This document shows positions 5,068-7,097 of a stretch of 7,097 bases of DNA, in pieces. The stretch covers positions 1 to 7,097 of the forward strand of contig JADMIN010000125.1 of the NCBI GenBank assembly GCA_015478575.1, written 5' to 3'. The notes below the pieces were generated by a model. It was given only the letters and a program-made list of their open reading frames with translations, searched no databases and was not told where the DNA came from. Both the position numbers and the translations under genes were made by a program. The number at the start of each line of letters is the position of its first letter. Position 1 is the first letter of the stretch. Source of the stretch: Ktedonobacterales bacterium. GTDB lineage: Bacteria > Chloroflexota > Ktedonobacteria > Ktedonobacterales > JADMIN01.

Positions 5068-7097
5068 TCATCGCCCGCGCCCCCACGGCAGTCGCGAGCG
5101 GGGTTGCCGCTGGGATGCTGGCACCTCGTCCGTGTCGTCGGTGTCAGGTGCTCGCTCCATATGCCAGGGATCGGTGAGGCTGTCCACGCGGTTGGCGATA
5201 TGCGGCCGTCCCGTGGATGGTCGTGCGGGCGTCGCGACCGCCCGCTGCCCCAACTCCGCGATGAACGCGCGTATCTCCGCCTCTTGGGGAAGAGGGCGCA
5301 CGCGGGCGGGATTGTAGGGTGGCAACGTTGGCTCTGGCTCGCCCAGCGCGGCCAGCACGGCTCGTGTGCGTCGCAGATCCCGCGCGTAGATATACGGCGG
5401 CCCATCCGCCCATGCTCGCTTGTAGGCGCGCAGCGCATACGCCCTGGCGGTAGCCGTCTCACCCAGCGCCAGATAGACCTCCGCGGCCGCTAAGGTCGGC
5501 TGGCCATCGGTAAACGCCTGCTCGATAAGTTGCCGTGCTTCATCCACGCGCCCCTGTGCGGCGCGCAAGCGCGCCAGGTTCGCGTGGAAAGGCGCCAGGA
5601 GGACGCCAGAGCGGTGGGCCAGTTCCAACGCCTCCAACCAGAAACGTTGCGCCTCTTCCAATTGCCCGCGCTCAAGCGCGACCTCCCCTTGCAGCTCGCG
5701 GGTGCGCCGCATGGTAAAGATATTGTGGCCCTGCAGAGAGCGTTCCCAGGCGTGTCCGAGCAGTGCGGTGGCATCTTCGCCCTGCCCCATGAGCAGCTCC
5801 GCATAGTCCACCATGACGAACGAAGCTGTCGTGGCCCATTGAGCGCCCATGATGGCCTGATACATGGCCTCGCCTCGCGCCCGATCGCCCATTAAGCCAT
5901 AGGCGCGCATGAGGTATTCGCTGGCGACATGCATCTTGTCTAGGTCGCGCGCCGCCTCGGCCACCGCGCGCGCTAATTCCGCCGCGCGGACGCCAGCCGC
6001 CATATAGCCGCCATCGAGCAGATTATCCGCATAGTTGTACAATCCAGTCGCCAGGTTGCGCGTATCCTGCTGCTCTAAGTCAATGCGGTAGCCGAGTTCG
6101 CCGAGAACCAGTGCCTGCTCTATATCACCAAGATTGGCAAACACATTGGCCAACTCGTTGATCACGTAGCCTTGACGACGGGGCATGGGAAGCGCGGGCG
6201 CATTCGTGTAGCCCTGGGGAAAGAAGGGTGTCAAAAGCTCGACAATCGTGTGGTAGGCCCCAAGTCGGTAATACAGCACGACGGCGAGGCGATCTCTATA
6301 GACCACGAATGCTTGGTCATAGAGTTCCGCACCCAGCAGTGCATGGTAGACCTCTAGGGTGCGGCGCAGGTCACTGACATCATGCACCGTCTCCGCATCT
6401 TCCAAGGGCAGCGCTTCGAAATAATCGCGGATGCGTCCAAACGTCTCTTGCCGATCTTCCCCTTCCAGCCGCGCGAAAGCGTACGCGCGCACGACTGGGT
6501 GCAGGTCATAGCGGTTGGCCGCGCGATCCCACTGCAAGAGTCCGCGCTCTTCCAGCTCGGCCAGGGCCAGGTTGAGGTGTGCCTGTGCTCGCCGGGTCTC
6601 CTCTTCGGTCAGTGGGGTGCCTGAGGATGATGGGGCGTAGGGGTTGAGCACACTGAGGGCGGCGTAATCCACCGGGTAGCGAAAGGCGGCTATCTGGCAG
6701 AGGAAGTGGAACACCTCAGGCTCTAGCCGCTCCAGCGCGGCCTGGAGGATACTGGTGCGGCGCGTCGCGAGATCCTTATCATCCAGGCGGAGGTGGCTGC
6801 CTTCATCACGGTACCAGATGTCGAAATCACTGGGGGCGGGGCGGTAGGCATTGATGCGTCCAGCGATGACCTCGATGAGCAGCGAGTGGTAGCCGAACTG
6901 CTCCATGAACAGCCGCATCCGCTCCGTGTCGCCATGCACGCCCAACCCACGCAACATATCGAGCGCGTCCTGCGGTTTCAGGCCACCCAACTCTTGCACT
7001 CGTACGCCGGCCAGCGGCTGACCAGCGCGATCCAGCAGATCCAGCGGCACGAGGCGCGTGCTGATGAGGATCTTGGAGGGAGCGCACTGTGTGAGCA
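5068..7097 (-). CDS. STAND-type regulator: NB-ARC C-terminal part, winged helix and TPR array (N-terminus outside window)
   Basis: The frame is open through the window edge, giving 675 visible residues. The GTG at 7050 is only an internal codon, since a typical NB-ARC strand (SKILISTRLVP) lies upstream of it. Counted from that GTG, the order is as follows. The end of the NB-ARC domain includes LGGLKPQDALDML (21-33) and FGYHSLLIEVIAGRI (52-66), in place of the usual GLPLAL helix. A winged-helix segment ends in YDLHPVVRAYAFARL (181-195). Helical TPR-like repeats run over about 240-565. A Chloroflexota-style PPYNPARVRPLP segment (577-588) follows, then a disordered, charged Pro/Asp/Arg tail. STAND proteins are ATP-driven molecular switches in which TPRs sense a ligand or partner. 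The Walker motifs and any effector domain (TIR, DNA-binding, protease) are outside the window, so its output is unknown. It ends 15 nt from aroE, tail to tail, with no terminator between. Confidence 0.88.
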   Translation of the reverse strand, partial: LTQCAPSKILISTRLVPLDLLDRAGQPLAGVRVQELGGLKPQDALDMLRGLGVHGDTERMRLFMEQFGYHSLLIEVIAGRINAYRPAPSDFDIWYRDEGSHLRLDDKDLATRRTSILQAALERLEPEVFHFLCQIAAFRYPVDYAALSVLNPYAPSSSGTPLTEEETRRAQAHLNLALAELEERGLLQWDRAANRYDLHPVVRAYAFARLEGEDRQETFGRIRDYFEALPLEDAETVHDVSDLRRTLEVYHALLGAELYDQAFVVYRDRLAVVLYYRLGAYHTIVELLTPFFPQGYTNAPALPMPRRQGYVINELANVFANLGDIEQALVLGELGYRIDLEQQDTRNLATGLYNYADNLLDGGYMAAGVRAAELARAVAEAARDLDKMHVASEYLMRAYGLMGDRARGEAMYQAIMGAQWATTASFVMVDYAELLMGQGEDATALLGHAWERSLQGHNIFTMRRTRELQGEVALERGQLEEAQRFWLEALELAHRSGVLLAPFHANLARLRAAQGRVDEARQLIEQAFTDGQPTLAAAEVYLALGETATARAYALRAYKRAWADGPPYIYARDLRRTRAVLAALGEPEPTLPPYNPARVRPLPQEAEIRAFIAELGQRAVATPARPSTGRPHIANRVDSLTDPWHMERAPDTDDTDEVPASQRQPRSRLPWGRGR

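Noticed and set aside
7048..7050. GTG as the start of the STAND protein
   Set aside because: The frame is open further upstream to the window edge and encodes a typical NB-ARC strand (SKILISTRL), so the real start is outside.

Overview
This is a GC-rich bacterial window with short intergenic gaps. It carries one housekeeping gene (aroE, shikimate dehydrogenase), one predicted exporter gene (LysE/RhtB family), two genes for two-domain GNAT acetyltransferases, a small conserved hypothetical gene, the 3' end of an IS transposase and the 3' part of a large STAND (NB-ARC plus TPR) regulator. The STAND/TPR protein ends in a proline-rich pattern that I associate with Chloroflexota such as Ktedonobacteria or Herpetosiphon. 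The IS4-like transposase tail and the GC-rich composition fit that. This taxonomic call is an inference from protein style, not a proven placement.

Layout. Positions 2-247 (+) are the last ~81 residues of a DDE transposase, followed by three exact 14-bp tandem repeats (289-332). A run of minus-strand genes follows; in transcription order it is LysE-type exporter (3678 to 3058), two-domain GNAT (3011 to 2124), second two-domain GNAT (2005 to 914) and a 113-aa hypothetical protein (716 to 375). The hypothetical gene has its own good sigma70-type promoter (767-795). The second GNAT has a plausible extended -10 promoter (2078-2106). The exporter and first GNAT look co-transcribed, with a 46-nt gap and strong Shine-Dalgarno sequences. 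On the plus strand aroE (4111-5052) diverges from the exporter and converges on the STAND gene (5068 to beyond 7097, minus), 15 nt apart.

The most interesting part is the ~430-nt divergent region between the exporter and aroE. On the minus strand it holds a near-consensus promoter (TTGACA, 17 nt, TATGCT). Downstream are a 24-codon leader ORF with its own Shine-Dalgarno, a stretch that can pair as an antiterminator, and a 13-bp terminator hairpin followed by UUUUGUUU. All of this lies 5' of the exporter start codon. The antiterminator and terminator are mutually exclusive, and the leader ORF stops right at the antiterminator's 5' arm. This is the architecture of a transcription attenuator. I do not recognise it as a known riboswitch or T-box class, so it is the best candidate here for an undescribed regulatory element, probably controlling exporter and GNAT expression.

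How the genes may work together: the exporter and the GNAT behind it could form a small export and acetylation unit for an amino-acid-like or amine compound, switched by the attenuator. The substrate cannot be read from the sequence. The aroE and STAND genes appear to be unrelated neighbours.
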